This document shows positions 17,475-25,638 of a stretch of DNA of 64,000 bases, piece after piece; the first letter of the stretch is position 1, and each line of letters starts with the position of its first letter. The notes below the pieces were generated by a model that was not told where the DNA came from, did no database searches, and saw nothing but the letters and a program-made list of their open reading frames with translations. This DNA is from Phenylobacterium deserti (GTDB lineage Bacteria; Pseudomonadota; Alphaproteobacteria; Caulobacterales; Caulobacteraceae): positions 124,001 through 188,000 of the forward strand of contig NZ_QFYR01000003.1 of the NCBI RefSeq assembly GCF_003254705.1, read 5' to 3'. The position numbers and the translations under genes are program-made.

Positions 17475-19004
17475 ATGCCTCAGGATATCCGCGCCCCTGA
17501 CGGCTCAATCGTCCGCTTTCCTGATGGGATGTCGGACGAGCAGATTATCGCCGTGATGCGCCGGGAGTACGGCGGTCCCGACAACCGCAAGGCTTCGTTC
17601 GGCCTCGGCGTCTACAAGGGCGCCACGAAGCCGCTGGACAACGCCGCCATGGCGCTGGAGGCCGGGGCCAAGCGCGTCGGCATCCCGACAGATAAGATCA
17701 ACAACCTCTTCGGCATGCCCTCTGCGGCTCAGGCCACGGATCAGCGCGCCCAGGCCTTCGCCAACGCGCCCCGCAAGCCCGGCTTTGCCGGTCAGGTGGT
17801 CGGAGAGATCATCGGAACGGCGCCAGTCATGATGGCGACCCGCAACCCCTTCGCCGTTGGCGCGGGGCAGGGCGCGCTGCTGACGGACAGCCGTACTCCG
17901 GGCGGCGTCGCGGCTGATGCGGCCATGGGCGCAGGCCTGAACTATCTGGGCGGCAAAGCCATGGACGCTGTGGCGGACGTGATCCGCCCGAAGGTGGCTC
18001 CCGCCGTCCGCCGCCTACAGCAGGCGGGCGTCGAACTTACGCCCGGCATGATCAAAGGCGGCAAGGCCATGGTCCGCGAGGACAAGGCCATGAGCCGTCC
18101 CGGCGTTGGCGACCGCATCGCCGCCGGCCGTCAGCGGACCCACGAGACGGTCAACACCGCCTGGGTGAACGAGGCCCTGAAGCCACTGGGCGTGAAGCTG
18201 CCTGCCAGCACCAAGCCCGGGTTTGACGCCATCAGTTACGCCAAGGGCGAGATCCAACGCGCCTACGACCGCGTCATTCCGAACCTGGCGGTGCAACTCA
18301 ACGGGCAGCAGTTCGCGCAGAACATCGCGGGCGCAGCGCGCAACCTGAAGCCAGCCGAGCAGAAACAACTCCGGCAGATCGTCAGCAACGAACTTGGCAA
18401 CGGCCAACTCGCCGGACAGAACCTGAAGCGCGCCCAAGGCGAGATCCGCCGCCTGGCGGGCAAGTTCTCCCGCTCTCAGAACACGAACGAGCAGATGCTT
18501 GGCGAGGCGCTGAAGGCCGTCGATGACGAGCTGACCGGCGCGATGGTGGCGCAGAACCCGAAGTACGCTCCCGAACTTCAGCGGGTGAACAGCGCCTACC
18601 GCGGCTACCGCATCGCTGCGGACGCGGCAGGACGGACGGACGAGGGCTTGGCCACGACCGCCCAGATGCGTCAGGCGACGCGACGCGGGGACTTCTCCAA
18701 GAACAAGGACGCCTCGGCGCGCGGGGAAGCCTTCATGCAGCGGTTCACGCGTGACGCCAGGGCGGTTGTGCCAGCGCGTGCGCCGAACGGCTCAGGCACG
18801 GCGGCTCACCTGCAGTCCGGCAACCTCTTCGCCAACATCAAGGGGGCGGTCGAGGGGTGGGGCTATGAGGTGGATCGCGCCGCGCAGAACCTAAAGATCG
18901 CGCCGCGTCCCAAGCAGGCCCGCAAGGCCGCTCGTTTTGCCCGGCGCCTGAAGGGCCCGGCGGGCGCGGCGGCGGTTGCGTCGGCGAACAGCGGAAACGA
19001 CTGA
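17475..19004 (+). CDS. Putative internal virion / DNA-transfer protein 4
   Basis: 509 aa. The first 35 residues (RAPDGSIVRFPDGMSDEQII then MRREYG) form a small domain common at the N-terminus of large phage internal proteins. A hydrophobic Gly/Ala/Pro segment (about 110-165) could insert into membrane. The remainder is helical and strongly basic, ending RKAARFARRLKGPAGAAA. It is the last gene of the late virion operon and is followed by a clear intrinsic terminator. Confidence 0.55.
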   Translation: MPQDIRAPDGSIVRFPDGMSDEQIIAVMRREYGGPDNRKASFGLGVYKGATKPLDNAAMALEAGAKRVGIPTDKINNLFGMPSAAQATDQRAQAFANAPRKPGFAGQVVGEIIGTAPVMMATRNPFAVGAGQGALLTDSRTPGGVAADAAMGAGLNYLGGKAMDAVADVIRPKVAPAVRRLQQAGVELTPGMIKGGKAMVREDKAMSRPGVGDRIAAGRQRTHETVNTAWVNEALKPLGVKLPASTKPGFDAISYAKGEIQRAYDRVIPNLAVQLNGQQFAQNIAGAARNLKPAEQKQLRQIVSNELGNGQLAGQNLKRAQGEIRRLAGKFSRSQNTNEQMLGEALKAVDDELTGAMVAQNPKYAPELQRVNSAYRGYRIAADAAGRTDEGLATTAQMRQATRRGDFSKNKDASARGEAFMQRFTRDARAVVPARAPNGSGTAAHLQSGNLFANIKGAVEGWGYEVDRAAQNLKIAPRPKQARKAARFARRLKGPAGAAAVASANSGND

Positions 19005-19084
19005 AGGCCACGCCTCGCGCAGCGCTCCGCTGATGAAGATGGCTAAGGCCGTCGAGAGCGTCATCGAACATCGATCTTAGCACA

Positions 19085-19111
19085 CCCAAGCTCGAAAGGC
19101 TTGGGCTTTTC
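19085..19111 (+). terminator. Intrinsic terminator of the late virion operon
   Basis: Perfect 7-bp stem CCCAAGC / GCTTGGG with a 7-base loop, followed by CTTTTC. It lies in the 120-bp gap between the last ejection-type gene and the second fibre gene. The latter therefore needs readthrough or its own promoter. Confidence 0.8.
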
Positions 19112-19124
19112 GCATGAGGCAAGC

Positions 19125-20192
19125 ATGGGCCTGTTCTACAACCCCCGCTTCCGAGCCCTGGACAGCAACGGCCAACCGCTGAGCGGCGCCACCCTGACCT
19201 TCTACCGGGCGGGGACCACCACGCCGGCCAACATCTACCGGGACGCGGACCTGGCTATCCCCGCCAGCAACCCGACCACGGGCACGGACGCCTCGGATGC
19301 GTCGGGCTGGTTCCGCCAGTTCTTCGCCGACGAGAACACGCTTTGCGACGTGACCCTGAAGGACGCGGACGGTGTGACGATCCAGACCTTCGTCGATGTG
19401 CCGTTCGTCGGGGCCTCGCCGAACACCCGCGAGCGTCTGACTGCGAACCGCACCTACTACGTCGCCACCACGGGCTCGGACGTGTCCAACGACGGCCTGA
19501 CGGATGGCTCACCGTTCCTCACGGTTCAGCGCGCGCTGGACGCCACAGAACGCCTGGATTTCAACGGCTTCACGGTGACTGTTCAGATCGCGGACGGCAC
19601 CTACGCCGACCGCTTCATCATCCCAATCTGCACGGGCCAGAAGGACCCGCAGAACCTGATGATCCGCGGCAACGTCTCGACGCCCGCCAACGTGGTGATG
19701 TCCTTCGCTGGCGCTGGGCTGGCCACCATCGCCACGTTCTCGGGCTCGCGGGCGCGGGTCAGCGGGATGAAGCTGACGGGCGGGGCGACCTCCTTCGGCA
19801 TCAGCTCGCGCGGCTACATCGAGTTCAGCGACCTCGACTTCGGCACCCACAACGCGCACTTGCTGTGCCAGTACGGCGGCACCATCGCTGCGGTCGGCAA
19901 CTACAGCATCAGCGGCGGCGGACAGTCTCATATCCGCGCCGACGCCAACGGACTGATCCGGGTGGACGAGCGGACCGTCACCATCACCGGAACGCCGGCC
20001 TTTGGGACGGCCTTCGCCAATGCCACGCAGACCGGCGTGATCACCTGCCGCCTGATGACCTTCGTAGGCTCGGCGACGGGGCCGCGCTACACGGCGACCC
20101 TGAACGGCGTGATCTACACGGAAGGCGCGTCGGCCACGTACCTGCCGGGCAACGCGGCCGGCTCCACCGCGACGGGTGGTCAGTACGGCTGA
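19125..20192 (+). CDS. Second tail fibre/spike with beta-helix
   Basis: 355 aa from the ATG at 19125. The N-terminus MGLFYNPRFRALDSNGQP then SGATLTFYRAGTTTP is a head-binding domain found on many phage receptor-binding proteins. After residue 115 comes TYYVATTGSDVSNDGLTDG, the start of a pectin-lyase-like beta-helix (DUF1565-like) with hydrophobic coils to the end. It is shorter than the tailspike at 9205 and has a different N-terminus, so it is not a duplicate. Its 3' end overlaps by 13 bp the convergent methyltransferase gene. Confidence 0.75.
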   Translation: MGLFYNPRFRALDSNGQPLSGATLTFYRAGTTTPANIYRDADLAIPASNPTTGTDASDASGWFRQFFADENTLCDVTLKDADGVTIQTFVDVPFVGASPNTRERLTANRTYYVATTGSDVSNDGLTDGSPFLTVQRALDATERLDFNGFTVTVQIADGTYADRFIIPICTGQKDPQNLMIRGNVSTPANVVMSFAGAGLATIATFSGSRARVSGMKLTGGATSFGISSRGYIEFSDLDFGTHNAHLLCQYGGTIAAVGNYSISGGGQSHIRADANGLIRVDERTVTITGTPAFGTAFANATQTGVITCRLMTFVGSATGPRYTATLNGVIYTEGASATYLPGNAAGSTATGGQYG

Positions 20193-20923
20193 CGCTCGTA
20201 TCCAGTCCAGCGGAAGGGCTGGTTCGTGTGGACGATCTCGCTGAAGGGCGGCAGGTCATCCAGCTTCTCGACGATGGCCTGCGCGCCTCGGATCTGTTTC
20301 ATGAAGTGCTTGCCCGGAAGCGAGGCCGTGGCGAGCACCAGTTCCACGATCATCGCGGATAGAGGCTTGTCGTCCGACGCCAGGGGCTCCGGGACCGTGT
20401 AGCCTGGCCAATGCGCCCAACCCCAGTCCTCGATCACGTAGTGGCCGCCCTTGGCGAGCCGCGGATAGAGGATGTCGAAGGCGCGGGTGGTGAAGCCGTA
20501 CTGGTGCGAGGCGTCGTCAATCACGAGGTCAATGGTCTCGTCCCCGAACGCCTCCCGGAGGATGCGGGGCAGGGCCTCGGCGTCATCCTGCGAGACGCCC
20601 CAGTGCAGATGGACGCGGTCGGATAGGCCCAGCCGCTCGATGTGCTGGGCGATGGCCGGGTTTCCGTCCTGCAGCCAGTCGATCGCGACGATCTCGGCGT
20701 CTGGATACATGTCGGCGAACAGGATCGCTGAGCCGCCTTCGAAGATGCCGAGTTCCACGATCCGCTTCGGCGCCGGGAACATGTCCCGGTAGCGGTCCAC
20801 GAACACCTTGGGCTTGAGCGCGATGATCTCCGCCGGGCTCGTCTTCTCTGCGTAGTCGGTCGTGAAGCGGAACGGCACTCCGCCGATCACGCCCTCGTGG
20901 TTGCTCGTCCAAACCTGCCTCAT
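20180..20923 (-). CDS. Class I SAM methyltransferase / CmcI-like, prophage cargo
   Basis: 247 aa on the minus strand, opposite to all virion genes. The Rossmann signature IVELGIFEGGSAILFAD (about residues 55-71), then AEIVAIDWL and DLVIDDASHQYG around 135-146 match the CmcI-type (cephalosporin hydroxylase) methyltransferases, many of which modify sugars. The C-terminus has aromatic residues (FRWTGYERQPY). A gene in its own orientation with its own promoter region (20924-20977) is a typical cargo gene; surface-glycan methylation is a plausible role but is inference. Confidence 0.7.
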   Translation of the reverse strand: MRQVWTSNHEGVIGGVPFRFTTDYAEKTSPAEIIALKPKVFVDRYRDMFPAPKRIVELGIFEGGSAILFADMYPDAEIVAIDWLQDGNPAIAQHIERLGLSDRVHLHWGVSQDDAEALPRILREAFGDETIDLVIDDASHQYGFTTRAFDILYPRLAKGGHYVIEDWGWAHWPGYTVPEPLASDDKPLSAMIVELVLATASLPGKHFMKQIRGAQAIVEKLDDLPPFSEIVHTNQPFRWTGYERQPY

Positions 20924-20977
20924 CCGGCGAGTCTAGCAACGCCTAGAGCGCGCCTCCAGCCTGAAAGACAACTCTGA

Positions 20978-21340
20978 ATGGCCGACGAACGCCCCGACCT
21001 TGGGCGCGCGCCCGCTTGGGCTCGCCACCTCCACGACTGCATGCACGCCATGCAGGTTCAGCAGCAGTCCGATCGGCACTCAGCCGCGAACCGCGACATG
21101 GCGATCGAGGCCTCGCTTCGGCTGATCAGCGAGAAGCTGGGCGCGGAGAGTGACGATGGCAAGTCGGGTACGGGCATCGTTGGCGAGTTGCGCCGCACGA
21201 GCGCGAACGTCGCCTCCCTGATGGCTGAGCGGAACATGATGCGCGGGGCTCTCGCGGCGATCACCGCGGCCGGCACGCTGATCCTCCTCGGGCTCAAGTC
21301 CTGGATACTGCAGATCACCGGGCAGGGGCCGAACACGTGA
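20978..21340 (+). CDS. Small membrane protein, holin or lysis-accessory candidate
   Basis: 120 aa. A charged N-terminal 85 residues is followed by one hydrophobic helix (ALAAITAAGTLILLGLK, about residues 90-110). This single C-terminal membrane span next to lysis genes could be a holin-like, pinholin-like or spanin-related protein. No defined family is recognised. The next tiny gene begins at an overlapping GTGA. Confidence 0.5.
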   Translation: MADERPDLGRAPAWARHLHDCMHAMQVQQQSDRHSAANRDMAIEASLRLISEKLGAESDDGKSGTGIVGELRRTSANVASLMAERNMMRGALAAITAAGTLILLGLKSWILQITGQGPNT

Positions 21341-21483
21341 CCCTAGAAGAAGCCGACAAGCTCCAGCGCGCCTACGTGCGCAAGCGCCGCGCCTGGAACC
21401 GCAAGATCAACCGACCCTACGCCGGCCATGAGGCCGAACCCGATCCCGCCGTGTTCGACGGCGCTGACGCAGAGGAGGGCTGA
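21337..21483 (+). CDS. 48-aa basic peptide in the lysis operon
   Basis: The frame from GTG 21337 to TGA 21481-21483 encodes 48 residues, starting TLEEADKLQRAYVRKRRAW after the initiator and ending in an acidic tail. It overlaps the previous stop (GTGA) and the next start (TGATG), so it sits in a continuous coupling chain, which argues for a true gene. Function unknown. Confidence 0.5.
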   Translation: MTLEEADKLQRAYVRKRRAWNRKINRPYAGHEAEPDPAVFDGADAEEG

Positions 21484-22586
21484 TGCCCACACCCGCGAGG
21501 ACCGACGCGCAAAAGCTGGCAGTCAAGCAGCGCATCGAGGCGAAGCTGGCGCAGGGCTTCCGGCCGCCCGGCACGGCCGGCAAGGACTTGGGCGCCATCC
21601 GCACCGCAGCGGCTGAAGCTGTCGCCGCCGGTGAGTTCAGGACGGAGCAGGCGTTCGTCTCCTGCGCCAACAGCCTCGCGGGCGACTTCGAGCCGGACTG
21701 GGGGCTGTGGACCCCGCCGCGCTACCAGCAGCCCCACGCCACCTACAAGCTGATCCCGGCCCCGCCTCCAGTGGAGATGGCCCGCGCAGGCCAGCTCCGG
21801 CACATCGTGGCGATCCCAGACCGTCACCGCTGCCCCCGTCACCCGCACCGGCTGGAGTGGGACACCATCATCTGGCGCTTCCTGTCGGACGTGCGGCCGG
21901 ACGATGTCGTGGACCTGGGCGACGACCTGACGCTGGACAGCTGCTCCCGCTGGGACCGCAACGACACGATCGCCGGCAAGGTGAAGCCCACCATCCGCGC
22001 CGACTTGGACCATCAGATCGAGATGTGTCAGGCGGAGGAGCGGGGCAGGGCGAAGGACTACAAGCCGCGCAAACACAAGCTGCGGGGCAACCACAACCAT
22101 CGCCTCTGGCTCTACGAGAACAACAACCCCGAGACCCAAGGCGCGCTGACCCAGCAGTACCTCGAGACCCTGGCCCAGTTCGGCTGGCGCGAGTACGGGT
22201 TCGGCGAGATCCTGACGCTGTCGGGCGTCGGCTTCACCCACGCGCCGTTCAACGGCATGGGCAAGCCGATGGGGGGAAAGACCGCCACGCACCGCGCGGG
22301 AGCCCTTCTAACAGCTCCGCTGGTCCACGGCCACACCCACTCGTTCGAAGTCCACAACGCGGCCAAGCTGGGGCTCATCGACAAGATCACCGTCGTGCAG
22401 GCCGGCTGCGCTCTGCCCCCGGGCGAGGTGGAGCACTACGCCCAGCACTCGCCCACCGGCTGGAGCTACGGCGTGGTCGATATGTGGGTGCAGGACGGCG
22501 AGATCCTGGACCTGTCCTTCCGCTCGCTGGAGCGCCTGCGGGCGATCTACTCCGACGACGGCGCTGACATTAAGCGCGTCGCCTAA
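21483..22586 (+). CDS. Calcineurin-like metallophosphoesterase of the phage
   Basis: 367 aa. Metal-binding motifs are seen in order: IPDRH near residue 115, VVDLGDDLTLD near 143, LRGNHNHR near 201 and VHGHTHS near 280. These match the calcineurin-like phosphoesterase set (GD, GNH, H, GHxH). The first aspartate motif is DRH rather than DxH after Gly, so its first metal site should be checked. A basic N-terminal helix-turn-like segment (residues 8-60) precedes the domain. Substrate could be nucleic acid or nucleotide; placement before the endolysin does not reveal it. Confidence 0.75.
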   Translation: MPTPARTDAQKLAVKQRIEAKLAQGFRPPGTAGKDLGAIRTAAAEAVAAGEFRTEQAFVSCANSLAGDFEPDWGLWTPPRYQQPHATYKLIPAPPPVEMARAGQLRHIVAIPDRHRCPRHPHRLEWDTIIWRFLSDVRPDDVVDLGDDLTLDSCSRWDRNDTIAGKVKPTIRADLDHQIEMCQAEERGRAKDYKPRKHKLRGNHNHRLWLYENNNPETQGALTQQYLETLAQFGWREYGFGEILTLSGVGFTHAPFNGMGKPMGGKTATHRAGALLTAPLVHGHTHSFEVHNAAKLGLIDKITVVQAGCALPPGEVEHYAQHSPTGWSYGVVDMWVQDGEILDLSFRSLERLRAIYSDDGADIKRVA

Positions 22587-22609
22587 CCCACTCACATTGC
22601 GAGGCTACA

Positions 22610-23140
22610 ATGGCCGCAGCGAACTTCGACCGCTGCCTGGGCGCAGTGCTGCGCCATGAGGGCGGTTATGTGGACGATCCCCGAGACAACGGCGGAGCCA
22701 CCAACAAAGGCGTCACCCTCGCCACGCTGAAAGAGGCGAAGGTGGATCTCGACGGCGATGGGGACACCGACAAGGCGGACCTGAAGCGCCTGACCGACAA
22801 GGACGCGGGCAAGATCTACAAGGCCCGCTACTGGAACACGGTCCACGGCGACGAGCTGCCGTCCGGCCTCGACTACATGCTGTTCGACGCCTCGGTGAAC
22901 CATGGCCCCGCCAGAGCCCGCAGATGGCTTCAGCAGGCCCTTGGCGTGTCGGTTGATGGGGTTCTGGGTCCGAAGACCTTTGCGGCCCTCCGCGCGGCTT
23001 CTGCGGCTGCTCTGCTGGCCAAGATCGCCGGCTATCGGGAAGCCCTCTACCGCAACCACGAAGACTTCGACCGGTTCGGGCGCGGCTGGATGCGCCGGCT
23101 CACGGACGTGTCCCGTGTCGCCTCGCAGATGCTGGCGTAA
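22610..23140 (+). CDS. Endolysin, glycoside hydrolase family 108 muramidase
   Basis: 176 aa. The N-terminal EGGYVDDPRDNGGATNKGVT places the catalytic glutamate at Glu17 and matches GH108 (TtsA/lysozyme-like) enzymes. The C-terminal half (LLQQALGVSVDGVLGPKTF-type, here WLQQALGVSVDGVLGPKTF) is the paired peptidoglycan-binding repeat of that family. It cuts the glycan strand of peptidoglycan at lysis. No signal peptide is seen, so export depends on a holin-like partner. Confidence 0.9.
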   Translation: MAAANFDRCLGAVLRHEGGYVDDPRDNGGATNKGVTLATLKEAKVDLDGDGDTDKADLKRLTDKDAGKIYKARYWNTVHGDELPSGLDYMLFDASVNHGPARARRWLQQALGVSVDGVLGPKTFAALRAASAAALLAKIAGYREALYRNHEDFDRFGRGWMRRLTDVSRVASQMLA

Positions 23141-23234
23141 CCGCCTCCTGTCCGCCCGCTACGCCGGGTCGATCCTCCTCCTGGCTGGGCTGATCGGCCT
23201 GGCAATCCTCCTCCCTAAGATCGGAGCCTATCTG

Positions 23235-23459
23235 ATGCGTAGACTGCCTCTTCTGGCGGCTGTGGCCGCTTGCGTGCTGGTTTCCGGGTGTGCGTCCAGC
23301 TCTCAGCTGGGCGAACGTGCTCTCGGGAATTTGGAGTTCTGCGAGCGCTCCTACACCGCCATGATCGGCGGGTTCGGAAACAACTCCGGGTCGCTGAACA
23401 TCCGCTGCCCCGCAAAGCCCTTCGCTCCTGCCGTTCCGATGGTGGCGGAAGCGGAATGA
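23235..23459 (+). CDS. Small phage lipoprotein (outer spanin-like candidate)
   Basis: 74 aa from the ATG at 23235. The signal sequence RRLPLLAAVAACVLVSGC ends in a clean lipobox LVSGC. The mature part is about 55 residues and has two further cysteines, no Pro-rich linker. The same frame stays open upstream to a GTG at 23115 and would add a membrane helix, so a longer form or a separate short inner-membrane peptide is possible. Location after the endolysin suggests a spanin subunit, not proven by sequence. Confidence 0.6.
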   Translation: MRRLPLLAAVAACVLVSGCASSSQLGERALGNLEFCERSYTAMIGGFGNNSGSLNIRCPAKPFAPAVPMVAEAE

Positions 23460-23974
23460 CCTGCGAGGTGCTGCCGGTCGTCGTCAACGGCAAGGCCCCC
23501 GGCGTCCTCCCAGCTTGCCCGCTGCCGGGCCAGGCGAGGGACGGTCGCCCGCTTTACGTCCTGACGCGGCCCATCCGCTACCATACCCGCTTCGGGGTGG
23601 TGACGGTTCCCCGGGGCTATGTGACCGACTGCGCCAGCGTGCCGCGTGTGGCGGCTTGGCGGATCGGGCCCCTCGACAAGCACGCTTGGGCCGCTGTCCT
23701 TCACGATTGGCTCTACGCCATCGGCGAGCCCGGCAAGAAGGAGATGGCGGACACCGCGTTCGAGGACCAGATGCGGGCGGACGGGGTGTTCTCCCTGCGC
23801 CGGGAGCTGATGCACTCGGCCGTCGTCGTTGGCGGGGGCGGGGGCTACAAGAAGGCTCCGACGTGGTGGAAGACCGAGAACTTCGCGGACCCGGAGACCG
23901 GTGAGCGCGTGGCCCCGCCGTTTAAGCGGGAGGCGGCGTTTGTGGGTCAGCCGTTCGGGATGATCGCCGCGTAG
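23456..23974 (+). CDS. DUF1353 family protein
   Basis: 172 aa; the ATG overlaps the lipoprotein stop (ATGA). The signature VVTVPRGYVTDCASVPRVAAW followed by AAVLHDWLYAIG and a C-terminal GGGGGYKK is DUF1353, a family commonly encoded in phage lysis/tail regions. Its biochemical role is not established. The Asp and His residues around HDW suggest a metal or hydrolytic site. Confidence 0.75.
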   Translation: MTCEVLPVVVNGKAPGVLPACPLPGQARDGRPLYVLTRPIRYHTRFGVVTVPRGYVTDCASVPRVAAWRIGPLDKHAWAAVLHDWLYAIGEPGKKEMADTAFEDQMRADGVFSLRRELMHSAVVVGGGGGYKKAPTWWKTENFADPETGERVAPPFKREAAFVGQPFGMIAA

Positions 23975-24006
23975 CACTCGCTTTGATCAGCGCCGCATCA
24001 ATCAGG

Positions 24007-24042
24007 AGCCCGCGTCCCCGGTGCAGGGGGCGCGGGCTTTTG
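24007..24042 (+). terminator. Intrinsic terminator after the lysis operon
   Basis: Stem AGCCCGCG (24007-24014) pairs with CGCGGGCT (24031-24038), extended inward by C/G runs, and is followed by TTTTGC. It ends the plus-strand run that began with the small membrane protein gene. Confidence 0.8.
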
Positions 24043-24054
24043 CTATTTCCGGCC

Positions 24055-24306
24055 ATGGACGAAACGGAACTGCGCCTAGCCGCGCTTGAACTGCTGATGA
24101 TGGAACTCCTCGCCATCATCCCACCGGATAGACTGGCGGCTCTGGAGGAGAACACCCGCCAAGGCTTGCCTCAGAAGGGCGAGCCCGGCGACGGCGGAGA
24201 CGAGCAGACGATCCGGCTTCAGGCCTTGCAGATCGTAGCTGACGCGAAGCTCCGCGGTGTCCTGTTCACTCCGACGTCTCTTGGCGCTCCGAAGGGCTCG
24301 GCATAA
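24055..24306 (+). CDS. Small acidic phage protein
   Basis: 83 aa from the ATG at 24055, immediately after the terminator, with no recognisable ribosome site. Two amphipathic helices rich in Leu/Met/Glu (RLAALELLMMELLAII) suggest an oligomerising helical protein. Its 3' end overlaps the convergent minus-strand gene by 41 bp. Function unknown. Confidence 0.5.
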   Translation: MDETELRLAALELLMMELLAIIPPDRLAALEENTRQGLPQKGEPGDGGDEQTIRLQALQIVADAKLRGVLFTPTSLGAPKGSA

Positions 24307-24445
24307 CCAGTTCCTCCAGCTCCAGAAACGCCACGTTCATCACCAGCCTATGGTTCAGCTCATCCTTGAACTCGGAGAGCCTGATCTGCTGGACAAGGTG
24401 TCTCGCGGCCATGGCTAAGGCGTCGTCTCTCATCTGGACCGCCAT
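24266..24445 (-). CDS. Small helical protein, prophage right end
   Basis: 59 aa (minus strand, ATG at 24445). Helical with VQQIRLSEFKDELNHRLVMNV and a Leu/Glu heptad, then a polar tail. It is overlapped at the start by the upstream gene 24430-24630, consistent with a two-gene operon. A longer reading upstream is possible but lacks the coding look. No family recognised. Confidence 0.5.
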   Translation of the reverse strand: MAVQMRDDALAMAARHLVQQIRLSEFKDELNHRLVMNVAFLELEELVMPSPSERQETSE

Positions 24446-24630
24446 TCCTTCACCAGCTCGGTAAGGACGCGCTGAGCCAGGTTCTCGGGCTTGGATCTGC
24501 CTAGGGGGACGAGACGGCTGCCATAAGCACCCCCGACGCACAGCTTCCCATCAGGCCGAAGCTGCCAGTCGCCGGTCCACCTCTTGCCGGCCATCTCGAT
24601 TGAGACTTGGTGGAAGCGTTCTGCGTCCAT
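24430..24630 (-). CDS. Small protein of unknown function, prophage right end
   Basis: 66 aa, ATG at 24630. It reads like a compact beta-sheet protein (KRWTGDWQLRPDGKLCVGGAYG) followed by a helix (NLAQRVLTELVKEW). Fifteen-base-pair overlap with the next minus-strand gene. No function can be assigned; genes of this kind near an attachment site are often superinfection or regulatory cargo. Confidence 0.5.
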   Translation of the reverse strand: MDAERFHQVSIEMAGKRWTGDWQLRPDGKLCVGGAYGSRLVPLGRSKPENLAQRVLTELVKEWRSR

Positions 24631-24983
24631 GGCCGAGTCAACGACTCTGGCGGGCAGGGGTTCAGCGAGCCGGAGGAGAGGACGACCGAGTTTGGCGACC
24701 CAGGACCGTCCCCTCTCTCCCCATCAACGACGCTTCCACGTGCGCTGACCGCCGGTTGCGAGCTGCTGGGCTCCGGCATTCCCCTTCGTACTGGCTCGCT
24801 CAGTAGGCGCGGTTCAACGGATAGATATCCGCGCCCGGCACGTCTCAACCACCCCGTGGGGTGGAAGCGCCGTCGTGCAACGTCAGAACACTACCCCAAC
24901 CGGAGCCGTTCAGCAACACGAAACCGCCGCCTCGTAACACGGAATTGGTTGCGGAGTCGAGGCCCCAATGGCATAGTGTTGGT
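24631..24983. other. 353-bp non-coding gap with several inverted repeats
   Basis: No convincing gene is visible. It contains a GGAGAGGACG arm (24675-24684) with a near-complement starting at 24707, a 7-bp stem with 16-base loop at 24806-24835 and a perfect 7-bp palindrome with a 2-base gap at 24849-24864. It lies between divergent small-gene pairs, so promoters for both should be in it. The density of stems leaves room for a small RNA. Confidence 0.45.
24965..24983 (+). promoter_or_regulatory. Possible promoter -10 region, leaderless transcript
   Basis: A TTGCGG (24949-24954) is followed 17 bases on by CATAGT (24972-24977), seven bases before the ATG at 24984. No Shine-Dalgarno sequence precedes that ATG, so a leaderless message is possible. 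The hexamers match the sigma-70 consensus only in part. Confidence 0.3.
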
Positions 24984-25181
24984 ATGGAAAAGCAAGCCGC
25001 CTACACCAAACCCGCGCCGGTCTATCCGGGGTACGTGAACGTGACCCGCGATGCCGCCGACAACTTCACGATCACCGTTCGGGGCGACGCCCGTGAAAGC
25101 GGCCCCGGTGCACTGGCGAGCCTTACGCTGTCGGAGAGCGAGTGGCGCGACTTTCGCGCTGAGCTTGCGGGCCGCCTGTGA
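24984..25181 (+). CDS. Small phage protein
   Basis: 65 aa from the ATG at 24984. Beta-rich centre (YVNVTRDAADNFTITVRG) and a helical end (SESEWRDFRAELAGRL), a shape common among small uncharacterised prophage proteins. The stop overlaps the next GTG start. No ribosome site is evident. Confidence 0.5.
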   Translation: MEKQAAYTKPAPVYPGYVNVTRDAADNFTITVRGDARESGPGALASLTLSESEWRDFRAELAGRL

Positions 25182-25399
25182 GCCATTCCCACGACCACTT
25201 CTGCGCCAAGGGGCGGTTCTGGTCGGCTGAGTGCACTTGCGGCGCAGACGAGACGCGGCAGATCGTGCGTGAGGTATCCGATGGATTTCGGCGCGATCTC
25301 AGTCAGGCCCGCGAGTGGTTTGAGCGGCGTGTCGCGCTAGAAGGTGACTGCGAGATTGGCGCGGGCTGGTCGCCGCTCCCCGAGCCTCCGAAGGCCTAA
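25178..25399 (+). CDS. Small His/Cys-rich phage protein
   Basis: 73 aa beginning at a GTG coupled to the previous stop (GTGA). The first 25 residues SHSHDHFCAKGRFWSAECTC hold three His and three Cys that could bind one zinc ion; the rest is a charged helix. Its 3' end overlaps the convergent minus-strand gene by four bases. Confidence 0.5.
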   Translation: MSHSHDHFCAKGRFWSAECTCGADETRQIVREVSDGFRRDLSQAREWFERRVALEGDCEIGAGWSPLPEPPKA

Positions 25400-25602
25400 T
25401 CCCTGGCGAGCAAATCCGGCAACCTCGCCACGTTCACCGCAACCCGCCTAGCCTCTTCCTTCGTCAGCTGGACGGCTGCACCAAGCCTTGGCTCAGCTGT
25501 GAAGTAGTGCCAGCTAACAGCGATCCCATTCGCATCCTTCACGACAAAGCACTCTTCCAGCTCTTCAACCGTCCAGGGCTTTGGTAGGCGTCTGACTTCC
25601 AT
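25396..25602 (-). CDS. Small uncharacterised protein
   Basis: 68 aa, minus strand. The pattern CFVVKDANGIAVSWHYFTAEP followed by LTKEEARRVAVNVARLP occurs in many short proteins of Rhizobiales and Caulobacterales, a beta-hairpin then a helix that ends in LPDLL. Function unknown. It is probably co-transcribed with the two minus-strand genes upstream. Confidence 0.6.
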   Translation of the reverse strand: MEVRRLPKPWTVEELEECFVVKDANGIAVSWHYFTAEPRLGAAVQLTKEEARRVAVNVARLPDLLARD

Positions 25603-25638
25603 CCCCGCCAGAAAGCAGGAGCGGGACGGGATGGCGAG

